Positions 27,743-38,327 of a stretch of 64,000 bases of DNA are shown here, one piece after another. Origin of the DNA: Erwinia_E haradaeae_I. Its GTDB lineage: Bacteria > Pseudomonadota > Gammaproteobacteria > Enterobacterales > Enterobacteriaceae. The first letter of the stretch is position 1. Every line of letters starts with the position of its first letter. Where the stretch lies: assembly GCF_900698925.1 (NCBI RefSeq), contig NZ_LR217713.1, forward strand, positions 620,001 through 684,000, given 5' to 3'. The notes beneath the pieces are model-generated. The model was given only the letters and a program-made list of their open reading frames with translations, was not told where the DNA came from and did no database searches. Made by a program: the position numbers and the translations under genes.

Positions 27743-28840
27743 ATGTTTGAAATCAATCCAGTTTATAACCATATTCAAGATCTCATTAAACGCAATGCCA
27801 TTCTGCGAAAACTCTTACATTATGATTTACAGAAAGAGCGACTACAAGAAGTCATACTTGAATTAGAACAATCCGATATCTGGAAAAATACTAATCATGC
27901 ACAAGCACTGGGAAAAGAACGCTCCTTACTAGAAAGTAAGATTCACGCTTTAGATAAAACACAAGAAGATATAGAAGAAATTTCTATTTTATTTGACCTT
28001 GTAGTTGAAAACAAAAATCAAGAAGTATTTTATGATGTCCTATCTCAACTTAAAGAACTAGAAAAAAAACTTGTCGCACTAGAATTTCAAATCATGTTCT
28101 CAGGAAAACATTTAAGTTCAGATTGCTATATGGATATCCAAGCTGGCTCTGGCGGAACTGAAGCACAAGACTGGGCTAAAATGCTTCTCCGTATGTATTT
28201 ACGATGGGCTGAAATAAAAGGATTTAAGACTGAAATTATTGAAGAATATAGTGGTGATATTGCTGGTATTAAATCCGCAACTATTAAGATTATCGGAGAT
28301 TATGCATTTGGCTGGTTGCGTACTGAAACTGGAGTTCATCGATTAGTTCGAAAAAGCCCTTTTGATTCTGGGCGACGTCGACACACCTCATTTAGCTCAA
28401 TATTTATTTATCCTGAAATCAATGATGATCTTGATATCGAAATTAATCAAGCAGATCTCCGTATTGATGTATACCGATCTTCTGGAGCTGGGGGACAACA
28501 TGTTAATAAAACAGAATCGGCAGTACGTATTACGCATCTACCAACCAATATTGTTGTACAGTGTCAAAGCGACCGATCGCAACATAAAAACAAAGAACAA
28601 GCATTTAAGCAATTACGCGCAAAACTCTATGAATATAAAATGCAAAAGAAAAAAATAGATCAAAAAATAGAAGAAAACAATAAATCTGATATTGCATGGG
28701 GAAGCCAAATCCGATCCTATATACTAGATGACTCACGTATTAAAGATTTGCGTACTAATATCGAAACACGAAATACTCAAGCAGTATTAGATGGAAATCT
28801 TGATCTTTTTATTGAAGAAAACTTAAAGTCCGGTTTATAA
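27743..28840 (+). CDS. prfB: Peptide chain release factor 2
   Basis: Recognises UAA and UGA and releases the peptide. It has 365 residues in one continuous frame. The SPF recognition tripeptide (KSPFDSG) and the catalytic GGQ (GAGGQHVN) are intact. Enteric prfB normally needs a +1 frameshift at an in-frame UGA at codon 26 (AGGGGG UAU CUU UGA C). Here codons 22-27 read R-K-L-L-H-Y without any stop, and the upstream Shine-Dalgarno-like AGGGGG is also gone. Autoregulation by frameshifting is therefore lost. lysS follows after 12 nt, as in E. coli. Confidence 0.97.
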   Translation: MFEINPVYNHIQDLIKRNAILRKLLHYDLQKERLQEVILELEQSDIWKNTNHAQALGKERSLLESKIHALDKTQEDIEEISILFDLVVENKNQEVFYDVLSQLKELEKKLVALEFQIMFSGKHLSSDCYMDIQAGSGGTEAQDWAKMLLRMYLRWAEIKGFKTEIIEEYSGDIAGIKSATIKIIGDYAFGWLRTETGVHRLVRKSPFDSGRRRHTSFSSIFIYPEINDDLDIEINQADLRIDVYRSSGAGGQHVNKTESAVRITHLPTNIVVQCQSDRSQHKNKEQAFKQLRAKLYEYKMQKKKIDQKIEENNKSDIAWGSQIRSYILDDSRIKDLRTNIETRNTQAVLDGNLDLFIEENLKSGL

Positions 28841-28852
28841 CAGGAAATATAT

Positions 28853-30376
28853 ATGTCTAATCAAAAACCATTCATTTCTCAAGTGAAACCAAATCCAAGT
28901 GAAGACACTAAATTACGTCGCACAAAACTACTATCTCTAAAAAAAACTGGCATAGCATTCCCGAACAACTTCCGCCGTTTGCATACCTCTGAAGAACTCC
29001 ATGCAGTATTTGATAAAAAAAATAAAACAGAACTAGCATTACTTGACATAATAGTAACTATTGCTGGTCGAATTATGACACGACGCATTATGGGAAAAAC
29101 TTCTTTTGTAACATTACAAGACTCAGGAGGTTATATACAATTATATCTATCCCAAGAGTGTTTACCGAATGAATTTTATGAAAAACAGTTTAAAAAATGG
29201 GATCTTGGAGATATTATCGGTGCTAAAGGCACACTATTTAAGACTCAAACTGGTGAATTATCAATTTACTGCTCTGAGCTTAACCTCCTTACTAAAGCAA
29301 TACGCCCTCTTCCAGATAAATTTCATGGATTAACTGATCAAGAGACCTGTTATCGTCAGCGTTATCTGGATTTAATTACCAATCCAGATACACGTAATAT
29401 TTTTAAAATTCGCTCTCGTCTGATCGAAGGAATACGTAAATTTATGGTTAATCATGATTTCTTAGAAGTAGAGACACCTATGCTGCAAATGAAACCAGGT
29501 GGGGCTACTGCGCGACCATTTACTACGCATCATAATGCTTTAAATCTTGACATGTATCTTCGCATTGCTCCCGAGTTATATCTGAAACGCCTAGTGGTAG
29601 GGGGATTTGATCGTATATTTGAAATTAATCGTAGCTTTCGCAACGAGGGGTTGTCATCACGTCATAACCCAGAATTTACAATGCTAGAACTCTATATGGC
29701 ATATTCCGACTATCAAGATCTCATGAAACTTATTGAAAACCTATTCTATACTCTATCAAAAGATGTATTAGGTAAAACTAAAATTTTATACGGAAAACAT
29801 ACTCTTTACTTTGACAAGCCGTTCCATAAGATAACCATGAAACAAGCAATTATAAAATACCACCCTCACATTACTCTAGTAAATCTTAATAATTTTAATC
29901 AAACACTAGAAATTACCCGATCTCTAGGTATCACTATTAATCCAACTTGGGGTCTTGGACGACTAATAAATGAAATTTTTGAAAAAACAATAGAAGCAAA
30001 TTTAATTGAACCAACTTTTATTACTGAATACCCAACAGAAGTATCACCTCTTGCGCGTCGTAATGATTTTAATCCAGAAATAACTGATCGATTTGAACTC
30101 TTTATTAGTGGTCGTGAAATTGGAAATGGCTTTTCAGAACTCAATGACTCAGAAGACCAAAAAGAAAGATTTCTAAAACAACTCTATAATAAAGATGTGG
30201 AAGAAAATACTAAAGAAATCTTCTATGATGAAGACTACATTACCGCACTAGAATATGGACTACCTCCAACAGCAGGATTAGGAATCGGAATTGATCGTTT
30301 AGTTATGCTATTTACTAACCGACATACCATCCGTGACGTAATCCTATTTCCCTTGCTTCGTCCAGATAGTACATAA
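28853..30376 (+). CDS. lysS: Lysyl-tRNA synthetase, class II
   Basis: Charges tRNA-Lys. It has 507 residues against 505 in E. coli. The N-terminal OB-fold (GRIMTRRIMGKTSFVTLQD, about residues 65-85) binds the anticodon. The three class II motifs are visible: FLEVETPML, FRNEGLSSRHNPEFTMLE and GLGIGIDRLVMLFT. It is co-directional with prfB, with an AGGA ribosome site. Confidence 0.97.
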   Translation: MSNQKPFISQVKPNPSEDTKLRRTKLLSLKKTGIAFPNNFRRLHTSEELHAVFDKKNKTELALLDIIVTIAGRIMTRRIMGKTSFVTLQDSGGYIQLYLSQECLPNEFYEKQFKKWDLGDIIGAKGTLFKTQTGELSIYCSELNLLTKAIRPLPDKFHGLTDQETCYRQRYLDLITNPDTRNIFKIRSRLIEGIRKFMVNHDFLEVETPMLQMKPGGATARPFTTHHNALNLDMYLRIAPELYLKRLVVGGFDRIFEINRSFRNEGLSSRHNPEFTMLELYMAYSDYQDLMKLIENLFYTLSKDVLGKTKILYGKHTLYFDKPFHKITMKQAIIKYHPHITLVNLNNFNQTLEITRSLGITINPTWGLGRLINEIFEKTIEANLIEPTFITEYPTEVSPLARRNDFNPEITDRFELFISGREIGNGFSELNDSEDQKERFLKQLYNKDVEENTKEIFYDEDYITALEYGLPPTAGLGIGIDRLVMLFTNRHTIRDVILFPLLRPDST

Positions 30377-30816
30377 AAACATTCTATATAGACAAAAAAT
30401 CGTTTTGCATATCTAGATGCATTATAGATCTAAAAAAATTTTATAAACTATAATACATAATATGAATACAAAAATTAAATGAATTACATCTGATAAATCA
30501 TAAATAAATGTATGAAATTTAACTTAAAACGTAATTATCTCTAATAGATTCTCCTTCTAATAAATAACAGGCGCCTTACTAGAAAAGGCCCCTAATAAAC
30601 ATTTTATAATCCTTAATTATAGTATAACATCGTATTAGTATTAAATCATATCAATCTATTTCACTACTTCTCTTTTATAGAATATAATTATTATCTAACT
30701 ATTCATATATTTGATATCTTATAACATATCAATATTCTCTACTAATCATATCAAAATTATTACATATATTAAGAATTTATAGGGGTATCGATAAGGCTAA
30801 TAAGTAGTATCAAGTG
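30377..30816. other. Noncoding gap between convergent lysS and kdsA
   Basis: 440 bp without a gene. The only GC-rich element is a stem-loop at 30569-30593: AGGCGCCTT against AAGGCCCCT with one C-C mismatch. It probably ends one of the two converging transcripts. Confidence 0.5.
30569..30593. terminator. GC-rich stem-loop between lysS and kdsA
   Basis: A nine-base stem with a single mismatch and a 7-nt loop, in otherwise very AT-rich DNA between two gene ends. The GC content suggests preservation. On the minus strand it is followed by a T-rich stretch. Confidence 0.4.
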
Positions 30817-31650
30817 TTAAAAACCTTTAACTACATCATCCACTGCTTTAATTTGTACTAAAAACGGTTCTAGATTGTTGAGAGGTAAAGCCGATGGACC
30901 ATCACATTTAGCATCCAAAGGATTCGGGTGCGATTCAAGAAATAAACCTGCAATTCCTACAGCAATACCAGCTCGAGCAAGCTCACGTAGCTGAGAACTC
31001 CGTCCACTAGAGACTATACTGGTGGCGTGACGATATTGTACTGCATGTGTTACGTCAAAAATAACTGGTCTATTTTTAGATACCTGCTTCATAACGTTAA
31101 AACCCAACATATCCGTAATTAAATTGTCATATCCAAAACTCGTACCACGCTCACAAAGAATAATTTTTTCATTTCCTCCTAGAGAAAACTTTTCAATAAT
31201 ATGTCCCATTTGACCTGGACTAATAAACTGTGGTTTTTTAATATTAATGACAGAATTCGTTTTTGCCATAGAGTGAATTAAATCAGTTTGGCGCGCGAGA
31301 AAAGCAGGTAGTTGAAGTACATCTACTATCTGTGACACTAATATTACTTGGTTTACTTCGTGCACATCTGTCATAACGTAAATTTTAAATGTCTGTTTAA
31401 TTTCCTCAAAAATTTTCATGCTTTCTTCAAAACCTAAACCACGATACGAGTGAATAGAAGAACGATTGGCCTTGTCAAAAGAAGCTTTAAATACATAAGG
31501 AATACCAAGTTTTTCAGTGATATTGATATAATGCTCACAAGTTCTCATCGCTAAATCTCGTGATTCTAAAACGTTCATGCCACCAAATAGTACAAAAGGT
31601 AAATTGTTCGCTACCTGAATGTCACCAATATTAACTATTTTATGTTTCAT
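30817..31650 (-). CDS. kdsA: 3-deoxy-D-manno-octulosonate 8-phosphate synthase
   Basis: Condenses phosphoenolpyruvate and arabinose 5-phosphate into Kdo-8-P for the LPS inner core. It has 277 residues against 284 in E. coli, shorter only at the C-terminus. GGMNVLES carries the Asn of the metal-independent class, and KASFDKANRSS and FVSPGQMG-like segments are conserved. The loop near residue 205 reads SSGRSSQLRELA where E. coli has SGGRRAQVAELA. In enterics it follows prmC-sirB; here it stands alone. An AGGTT ribosome site precedes the ATG. Confidence 0.95.
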   Translation of the reverse strand: MKHKIVNIGDIQVANNLPFVLFGGMNVLESRDLAMRTCEHYINITEKLGIPYVFKASFDKANRSSIHSYRGLGFEESMKIFEEIKQTFKIYVMTDVHEVNQVILVSQIVDVLQLPAFLARQTDLIHSMAKTNSVINIKKPQFISPGQMGHIIEKFSLGGNEKIILCERGTSFGYDNLITDMLGFNVMKQVSKNRPVIFDVTHAVQYRHATSIVSSGRSSQLRELARAGIAVGIAGLFLESHPNPLDAKCDGPSALPLNNLEPFLVQIKAVDDVVKGF

Positions 31651-32572
31651 GTTATAACCTATTTAAAATTACATCGAATATAACTTCATGCAGTCATATT
31701 GATTGAATGAAAGTTAGACTATCATGTAAGTATAATTATCCGCTTTATGCAATCAATAAAAATAAAAAATATTCTGATCTATTACGATTTAACTCAAAAA
31801 CCATTAAAAACCATAAAGAAATATTCTTAATATAAATATTATTTTTTATAATACAAATAACATTTAAAAATAAACTATATTTTCCAGCCATAAATTATAT
31901 AATTTTATAACATTAGAGTTATTTGAATAAACATTGAGTATCTAAAAATTAGAGAAAATATTGCAATATAGTTCATAAAAGCTTTACTAAGACAAGTTAT
32001 ACATTACGAATGTTCTGAAATATGTATATATCGTGAATATCTTAAGCTCATAAAAAATACCTAGATACCTATTACAGAGCTCATGAAACCGAAAATAATG
32101 TGATTATCTTCCTATAAATAACAAATATATATTCATATTCTCAATATCATCAATAATTAATACCATATGAATAATATTACATATTATCCAATAAACGAAC
32201 GAGCGTTTCCATGAGCCTATTGTTCCAAGTTATTATTAAATAATTCTAAAAAACCTGCTTTATAAACTAAATGATACAAAAGGCACGATATATAAAAGAT
32301 AAAAACTACATCTAACCTCGTTCCTATATACTAAATCCGTCATAATCAAAATTATTCACATAGTATCTATTTTTAATGATATATCATAAATAACTACAAC
32401 TTGTAATTCATGAATGAACTCGACTTGTCTCTTTGCAACAACGACAACCCTCATTTACCTCATAACTGAGGATTATCATCACAATTTATCTTATAAATAT
32501 TGATAATCTGACATTTTATTATATTGATTAAATCAACTGCAGACACAATATCATTTTTCAAGGAGAGGTTTA
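31651..32572. other. Noncoding gap between divergent kdsA and tyrS
   Basis: 922 bp, very AT-rich, no gene seen. About 100 bp before tyrS there is a CCTCA/TGAGG inverted repeat (32450-32472). Promoters for both genes must lie here; none is convincing by eye. Confidence 0.5.
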
Positions 32573-33850
32573 ATGTTAAATAATACCTTAATTCAGCGAT
32601 TAAAAAAGAGAGGTTTAATTTTACAAACCACGCATGAGAATATTTTAGAACAAACATTAAAAAATAAAACCATTTCTCTCTATTGTGGGTTTGATCCAAC
32701 ATCTGATAGCCTACACGTAGGACATCTAATACCATTGATATGTTTACAACATTTTCAAAAAGAAGGACATAAACCAATAGTTCTTCTTGGCGGTGCAACT
32801 GGCTTAATTGGTGACCCAAGCTTTAAAGAATCTGAACGTAAGTTACATAATAAAGAAACTATTAATCACTGGATAGAAAAAATTAATCTACAACTCACTT
32901 CGTTTCTAGATTTTAACTATAGTAATAACAAAGCAATCATTATTAATAACTACGAATGGTTTGGGTCAATGAATACACTCAGCTTCCTTCGTGATATTGG
33001 CAAATATTTCTCAATTAATCAGATGTTAGTTAAGGATTCAGTTAGTCAACGACTACATCGACACAGTCAAGGGATCTCCTTTACTGAATTCGCTTATAAC
33101 TTATTACAAAGCTATGATTTTTTTCATCTTAACGAACACTATGGTGTTATCTTACAGATTGGCGGATCAGATCAGTGGGGGAATATTGTCTCTGGTATTG
33201 ATCTTACTCGACGACTCAACAAAACTCAAGTATTTGGTCTAACTCTACCTCTTCTGACGAAATTTGATGGCAGTAAATTTGGTAAAACCACAAGTGGAAC
33301 CATTTGGCTTGATCCAAAAAAAACAAGTCCATACAAATTCTATCAATTTTGGCTTAATACAGCCGATTCTGATGTTTATCGTTTTCTAAAATTCTTAACT
33401 TATATCAACATTGAAGAAATTAATACACTTGAAGAAACAGATAAAAATAGTAGTTACGCGCCAACTGCACAACATCTATTAGCAAAAACAATGACTAAGC
33501 TAGTACATGGTGACACAGGACTGCTTTCTGCAAAACGTATCACTCACAGCTTATTCTCAGGAAATCCAAAAGACCTGACACAGGAAGACCTAGAACATCT
33601 TTCAAAAGATGGAATAAACAATACTCAACTGAATATTGGCCGAGACTTAGAAGATGCACTTGTTAACACTGGCCTAGCCACTTCTCGCAGTGATGCGAGA
33701 ACATTAATTACCACTAAATCAATTAAGATTAATGGAGTACTACAAAGTAATAGTAAGTATGTTATTTGTAATAAAGACCGACTATTTGGACTATATACCC
33801 TTTTGCAACGGGGTAAAAAAAATTATGCTTTAATTAATTGGAAAATCTAA
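32573..33850 (+). CDS. tyrS: Tyrosyl-tRNA synthetase
   Basis: Class I synthetase charging tRNA-Tyr. It has 425 residues against 424 in E. coli. The HIGH motif is HVGHL near residue 50 and the KMSKS counterpart is KFGKT near 235, as in E. coli. GGSDQWGNI and the C-terminal S4-type RNA-binding domain (TSRSDARTLITTKSIKING) are intact. An AAGGAG ribosome site lies 7-8 nt before the ATG. It has been separated from its usual neighbours pdxH and pdxY. Confidence 0.97.
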   Translation: MLNNTLIQRLKKRGLILQTTHENILEQTLKNKTISLYCGFDPTSDSLHVGHLIPLICLQHFQKEGHKPIVLLGGATGLIGDPSFKESERKLHNKETINHWIEKINLQLTSFLDFNYSNNKAIIINNYEWFGSMNTLSFLRDIGKYFSINQMLVKDSVSQRLHRHSQGISFTEFAYNLLQSYDFFHLNEHYGVILQIGGSDQWGNIVSGIDLTRRLNKTQVFGLTLPLLTKFDGSKFGKTTSGTIWLDPKKTSPYKFYQFWLNTADSDVYRFLKFLTYINIEEINTLEETDKNSSYAPTAQHLLAKTMTKLVHGDTGLLSAKRITHSLFSGNPKDLTQEDLEHLSKDGINNTQLNIGRDLEDALVNTGLATSRSDARTLITTKSIKINGVLQSNSKYVICNKDRLFGLYTLLQRGKKNYALINWKI

Positions 33851-33887
33851 TAAATAACATAGCAATATTGCTATGTTATTTATTAGA
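33846..33887 (+). terminator. 42-bp perfect palindrome containing the tyrS stop
   Basis: The 21 bases at 33846-33866 (starting TCTAATAAATAACATAGCAA) are the exact reverse complement of 33867-33887, with no spacer. The tyrS TAA lies inside the left arm. As RNA it folds into a long stem ending transcription on either strand. Confidence 0.65.
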
Positions 33888-36800
33888 AATGTCTATATAA
33901 AAATAAGAAATATACATGAAATATTGATGAAAATATTTAACTTAAGTCAATAACATTAAATATAATATTTAGATATAATTACATACCATCAGATGGTTCT
34001 ATGTCCTCTATTATTCTTCTTAATCATCAAGAAAAAATGAAGTAAATTGTATTTAAAAATTATAATTTTATATATATTCTTCATATAAAACTCAAAACCT
34101 ACTCTCTCAGAAAGAATATTAAATAGATTACAAAGATGATAAAAAATTTATTTTTAATAAATAGTATTTTTATAATCTTATCTAAACATTAAAATTTTTA
34201 TATAAATATTCGTTTTTTCTTTTAAAAACTAATAATCTTATGTATTCTTCAAAAGAATAAAAAATCTCATATGATATTATATTTTCTAGATTGCGCGTCT
34301 AGTAAAACATAAATCTATTTAGAAAGATCAATATCTTTATGTAATGACTTTCTATATCATAACAATGATGAAATATAATCCTAAGTTAAAAACTTTAACT
34401 TAATATTTAAATGAAATCACAGTATAGTGTCCGTCTGAGCCAAAAATCGTTAGCTTGCGAACTATATTTTCAACAATAGACATATACAAATATCTTCTTA
34501 CTTACTTTATAAAAAAGTAAATTCTATGAAAAATATTATTTAGATAGATAGGTTATAAAAAGAAGTATTTAATATCATTGATTCATATAAAAATATATTA
34601 AAACTTCTATATTCAACCATAGTCAGTTAACTTACGACCTGAATTATTTAATATAATTAAATAAAAAAAATCTAGAAATGAAATATCTGATTTATTTTCT
34701 TAACCTGGATTTAAGACAATGGAATGATTTTATTTTTAAAAAATAATAATTATATGTGTATTATCAACCTTAAAATAACAACACAAAATTCCAAGTAGTT
34801 CGTATCAAATGGATCATTAGTCCATCAGAAAGAAACCCAATAGGATCCCATTTATTTTAAAATATGTTTTATAGTATATAAATATATCTAACCAGATTTT
34901 TAAAACGACTGCAATCTCTTTGTCTGTCTATCTTATTAATAAGACATTACATATAATAAAATATAGTTACAAAAAAATTATAAGTTTAATCAATAAAAAT
35001 CCTTGATATAAAAAACTACACTTAATAGATATCAACAGATTGTCTCATCTATTTTTAAAAATCTATTAGAAATTTAATACTAATTCCTCTTACTAATTAC
35101 AAAATATAGTGAGCCTAGATATCTAAAAATTTTTACCTGTAGTAACTTCTAATATACTGAGATAGCCTCTATATATAAGGAATATACCCTATAGATAGCA
35201 ACATGGCTTTTAATGATGAGAGACTAGTACCAAAAAAATCATATAATATTCAATGCTAATAATTGATCCATTACAGATGTAATAACTTTAAAATTATTCA
35301 TATCTAATAAGATTATAAGAATAATGATGTAAATCACTTCCTAACTCAGGAACATCTTCTTTCTAATACGCCTTCTTTCTAATCAAGAAAGCAATACTAC
35401 ATCAAATATAGTTAGATTATAAGATAGATCGATCAACTTAGAGTCATAAGAAATCTGAAATTAACACTTTTAATAATTCCATCTCTTCTAATATAGAATA
35501 TTTCGATATATATCACTTATAATAAATTATATAATATATAACTGAATAATTATAGAAAATTATACTATTTTATTTGCTATTAAAAAATATTCTAACCAGA
35601 ATCTAATATTAATTAAATCGCTCACTCTATAAAAAATCTCAAGACAGATAATTACCCAAACAAATATTAAGAATTCAATGATTACCAGAAATATAATTCA
35701 TTCATATTTAATATCTCTGCATAATAAGATAAGGATTGAATCTTACGTAATTCACACCTAAATAATCGATTTATTTGATGATTCTCTTTCTATGTGGTCA
35801 TAGTATTACATGAAATTGACTTTACCTGTCTCACAAAAATACAAATGACTGGTTAATCTTTATAAATTCTATTAAAATAATTGATGGAATTCAAATCAAT
35901 TACTCATATATGCACCATCTAATTAATCAAAGAATAATTTTCTAGATCAATCAAATTCTATATGTGAATTTTATAGTTTACAATATACAATACATCTTAT
36001 CTCCACATTATGATTATGCTGATAGAATAAATGTTCTACTAGAAAAATAAAAAATCTTATAAACTTTTTTGCATGAAACACCTTGATTGCTATAATTTAC
36101 TTATCATCTATTTATTATAGATAATTCAGTTAATCTATATTGAATATATAAAATCTCTTATATACCTTATGTAGAATAATCATGTGCTAAAATATTAATA
36201 ATACATGATATATTTCTAAAAATATATTTTAGACCTTACTTTCTATGAAAATCTATATAACACATACCACCGGATAACAAACTGTAATAGTAAACATTAC
36301 TATAGTTATGCATATGATGTAATAATACTGATCCCTCGATTATAAAGCTAACGATTGACACTAACTCTGGTATTGACTATATATTAATAATCATCCATTA
36401 TGCTTCCTGGATCATCATGGATATAATTTAGAATATTCCTTTTATGTATACTATATTCATCACAATACTAAACTTTAGAAATCAAAAATAACACTGGTCA
36501 TTTAATGCCAATTAAATTGGATTAATTTCATTTTATCTATACAACTACAATATTTTATATCAAGAGATATAAAATGACTCAAGCGATAGATGAACTATAT
36601 TATACAAATAATGTTATATTCTAAATGATTTCTATAAAATTGAGATAAAAAATCTTTGATCTATAGACATAGAGCCACACATTATTCTCTTAAGTCAAGA
36701 GTCGGCTCTATAAATAATTTAATCTCATTATAAATATTATCATATTAATCTATTTATTTCAGCCAATTGCTTAGACTATTTTAAGAACGTTCTATGATCA

Positions 36801-37122
36801 TATTTCTATATATAGTTTTTTACTGTAAATAAACCAATCATTAACATAGTTGAATTGATTAAAATTTCCCCAAACTTAAACCTAAAAATTAAAAAAAACC
36901 TTAAAAATATCTTATATTACAAGAGAATGAATCTCTTGTAGACGAGCCCAGTTTTGAACAATATTTTCAAGAAAAATAATCCTAATTCTAATAGGAATTA
37001 TTGCCATACTAATATAAACACAATAAACACTTATTACAGAAACTCTTACTAAAGAACTTATTGTCTTCTATATGCCAATCATATATAAATCAAAATTATA
37101 TATTTTGGAAAAGAATTGATAC
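33851..37122. other. 3.3 kb empty region, tyrS to prs
   Basis: The second largest gap. Apart from the tyrS palindrome I see no open frame, tRNA-like fold or protein relic. Near its right end are stem-loops that fit the 3' end of prs: 36669-36711 (ATAGAGCC/GGCTCTAT with an inner CTCTT/AAGAG) and 36918-36940. A 12-bp direct repeat, CTTCTTTCTAAT, occurs twice, 4 bp apart, near 35357-35384. Confidence 0.5.
36918..36940 (-). terminator. Hairpin downstream of prs
   Basis: TACAAGAGA pairs perfectly with TCTCTTGTA around a 5-nt loop, about 180 nt past the prs stop. On the minus strand a T-rich segment follows after a short spacer, so it is a candidate terminator for lolB-ispE-prs. Confidence 0.4.
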
Positions 37123-38070
37123 TTAATACTCAAACATGGCTGAAATTGATTCTTCATTACTAATACGGCGTATTGCTTCAGCTAACATCCCTGATAACGT
37201 AAGCGTTCGAACAGTAGGTAATGCTTGAATCTCGATAGGTAGAGGAATGGTATCACAAACTATAACTTCATCAATTACTGAATTTTGAAGATTCTTTACT
37301 GCATTGCCTGAAAAAATAGGATGAGTGGTATAAGCCAATACACGCTTTGCTTCCTGATATTTTAAAGCTTCTGCCGCTTTACACAAAGTACCACCAGTAT
37401 CGATCATATCATCAACTATAACACAATCACGGCCTGCTACATCACCAATAATATTCATCACCTGTGATACATTGGCGCGAGAACGACGTTTATCAATAAT
37501 CGCCATATCTGTATCATGTAATAATTTAGCAATAGCGCGTGCACGCACTACTCCACCTATATCTGGAGAAACAACAATTGGGTTTTCTAATCCAATTTTC
37601 AACATATCTTCTAAAAGAATTGGACTTCCAAAAACATTATCAACTGGAACATCAAAAAAACCCTGAATCTGTTCCGCATGAAGGTCTACAGTCAAAACTC
37701 GATCTACACCAACACTAGAAAGAAAATCCGCTACTACTTTAGCAGTGATGGGGACACGAGACGAACGAACTCGACGATCTTGACGAGAATAACCAAAATA
37801 AGGCATTACAGCAGTAATACGACCAGCAGAAGCACGACGTAAAGCATCAATCATAACAACTAATTCCATTAAATTATCATTAGTTGGCGCACAAGTAGAC
37901 TGAATGATAAAAATATCACCCCCACGCACATTTTCATTAATTTGTACACTGACCTCACCATCGCTAAAACGACCCACTGCAGCGTCACATAGACTAGTAT
38001 GAAGGTGATTAGCAATACGTCGTGCCAACTCTGGAACAGCATTACCAGCAAACAACTTCATATTAGGCAC
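37123..38070 (-). CDS. prs: Ribose-phosphate pyrophosphokinase
   Basis: Makes PRPP from ribose 5-phosphate and ATP for nucleotide, NAD, His and Trp pathways. The start is the GTG at 38070: it gives VPNMKLFAGNA (E. coli VPDMKLFAGNA), exactly 315 residues as in E. coli, and a TGAGGT ribosome site at 38078-38083. The frame is open further upstream but without homology. RQDRRVRS, the PRPP loop DDMIDTGGTL near residue 220 and the C-terminal RRISNEESISAMFEY are intact. Confidence 0.96.
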   Translation of the reverse strand: MPNMKLFAGNAVPELARRIANHLHTSLCDAAVGRFSDGEVSVQINENVRGGDIFIIQSTCAPTNDNLMELVVMIDALRRASAGRITAVMPYFGYSRQDRRVRSSRVPITAKVVADFLSSVGVDRVLTVDLHAEQIQGFFDVPVDNVFGSPILLEDMLKIGLENPIVVSPDIGGVVRARAIAKLLHDTDMAIIDKRRSRANVSQVMNIIGDVAGRDCVIVDDMIDTGGTLCKAAEALKYQEAKRVLAYTTHPIFSGNAVKNLQNSVIDEVIVCDTIPLPIEIQALPTVRTLTLSGMLAEAIRRISNEESISAMFEY

Positions 38071-38327
38071 AAGAAAAACCTCAGGATTGGCACTTAGAAA
38101 GTGATATTTTCGAAATAACATGATAGTTAAAAATGTACATCTTTCTATAAAATCCTAACTTAAATACAATATCTGTAATATTACAACAATACCAATAAAG
38201 TGATCTGATTTAAAAAATATCTTCAATGTAGAAAACATGTAAAATTAGAACACAGTTTTTTTCTTTATTGCACTTGCTTCCTCTAATCCAAAAAAAGTTA
38301 AAATTGAATTAAATGGTTAAAATTATA

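Noticed and set aside
27612..27866. 84-codon + frame overlapping the start of prfB
   Set aside because: It runs in another frame through the prfB N-terminus and has no ribosome site or family resemblance.
32460..32819. 119-residue open frame antisense to the start of tyrS
   Set aside because: Most of it lies opposite the conserved tyrS coding sequence and has no recognisable domain; it is a shadow.
36669..36711. Nested stem-loop considered as a tRNA or its remnant
   Set aside because: It has two stacked stems rather than a cloverleaf, with no T-loop or CCA-end signal; a 3' structure of prs is simpler.
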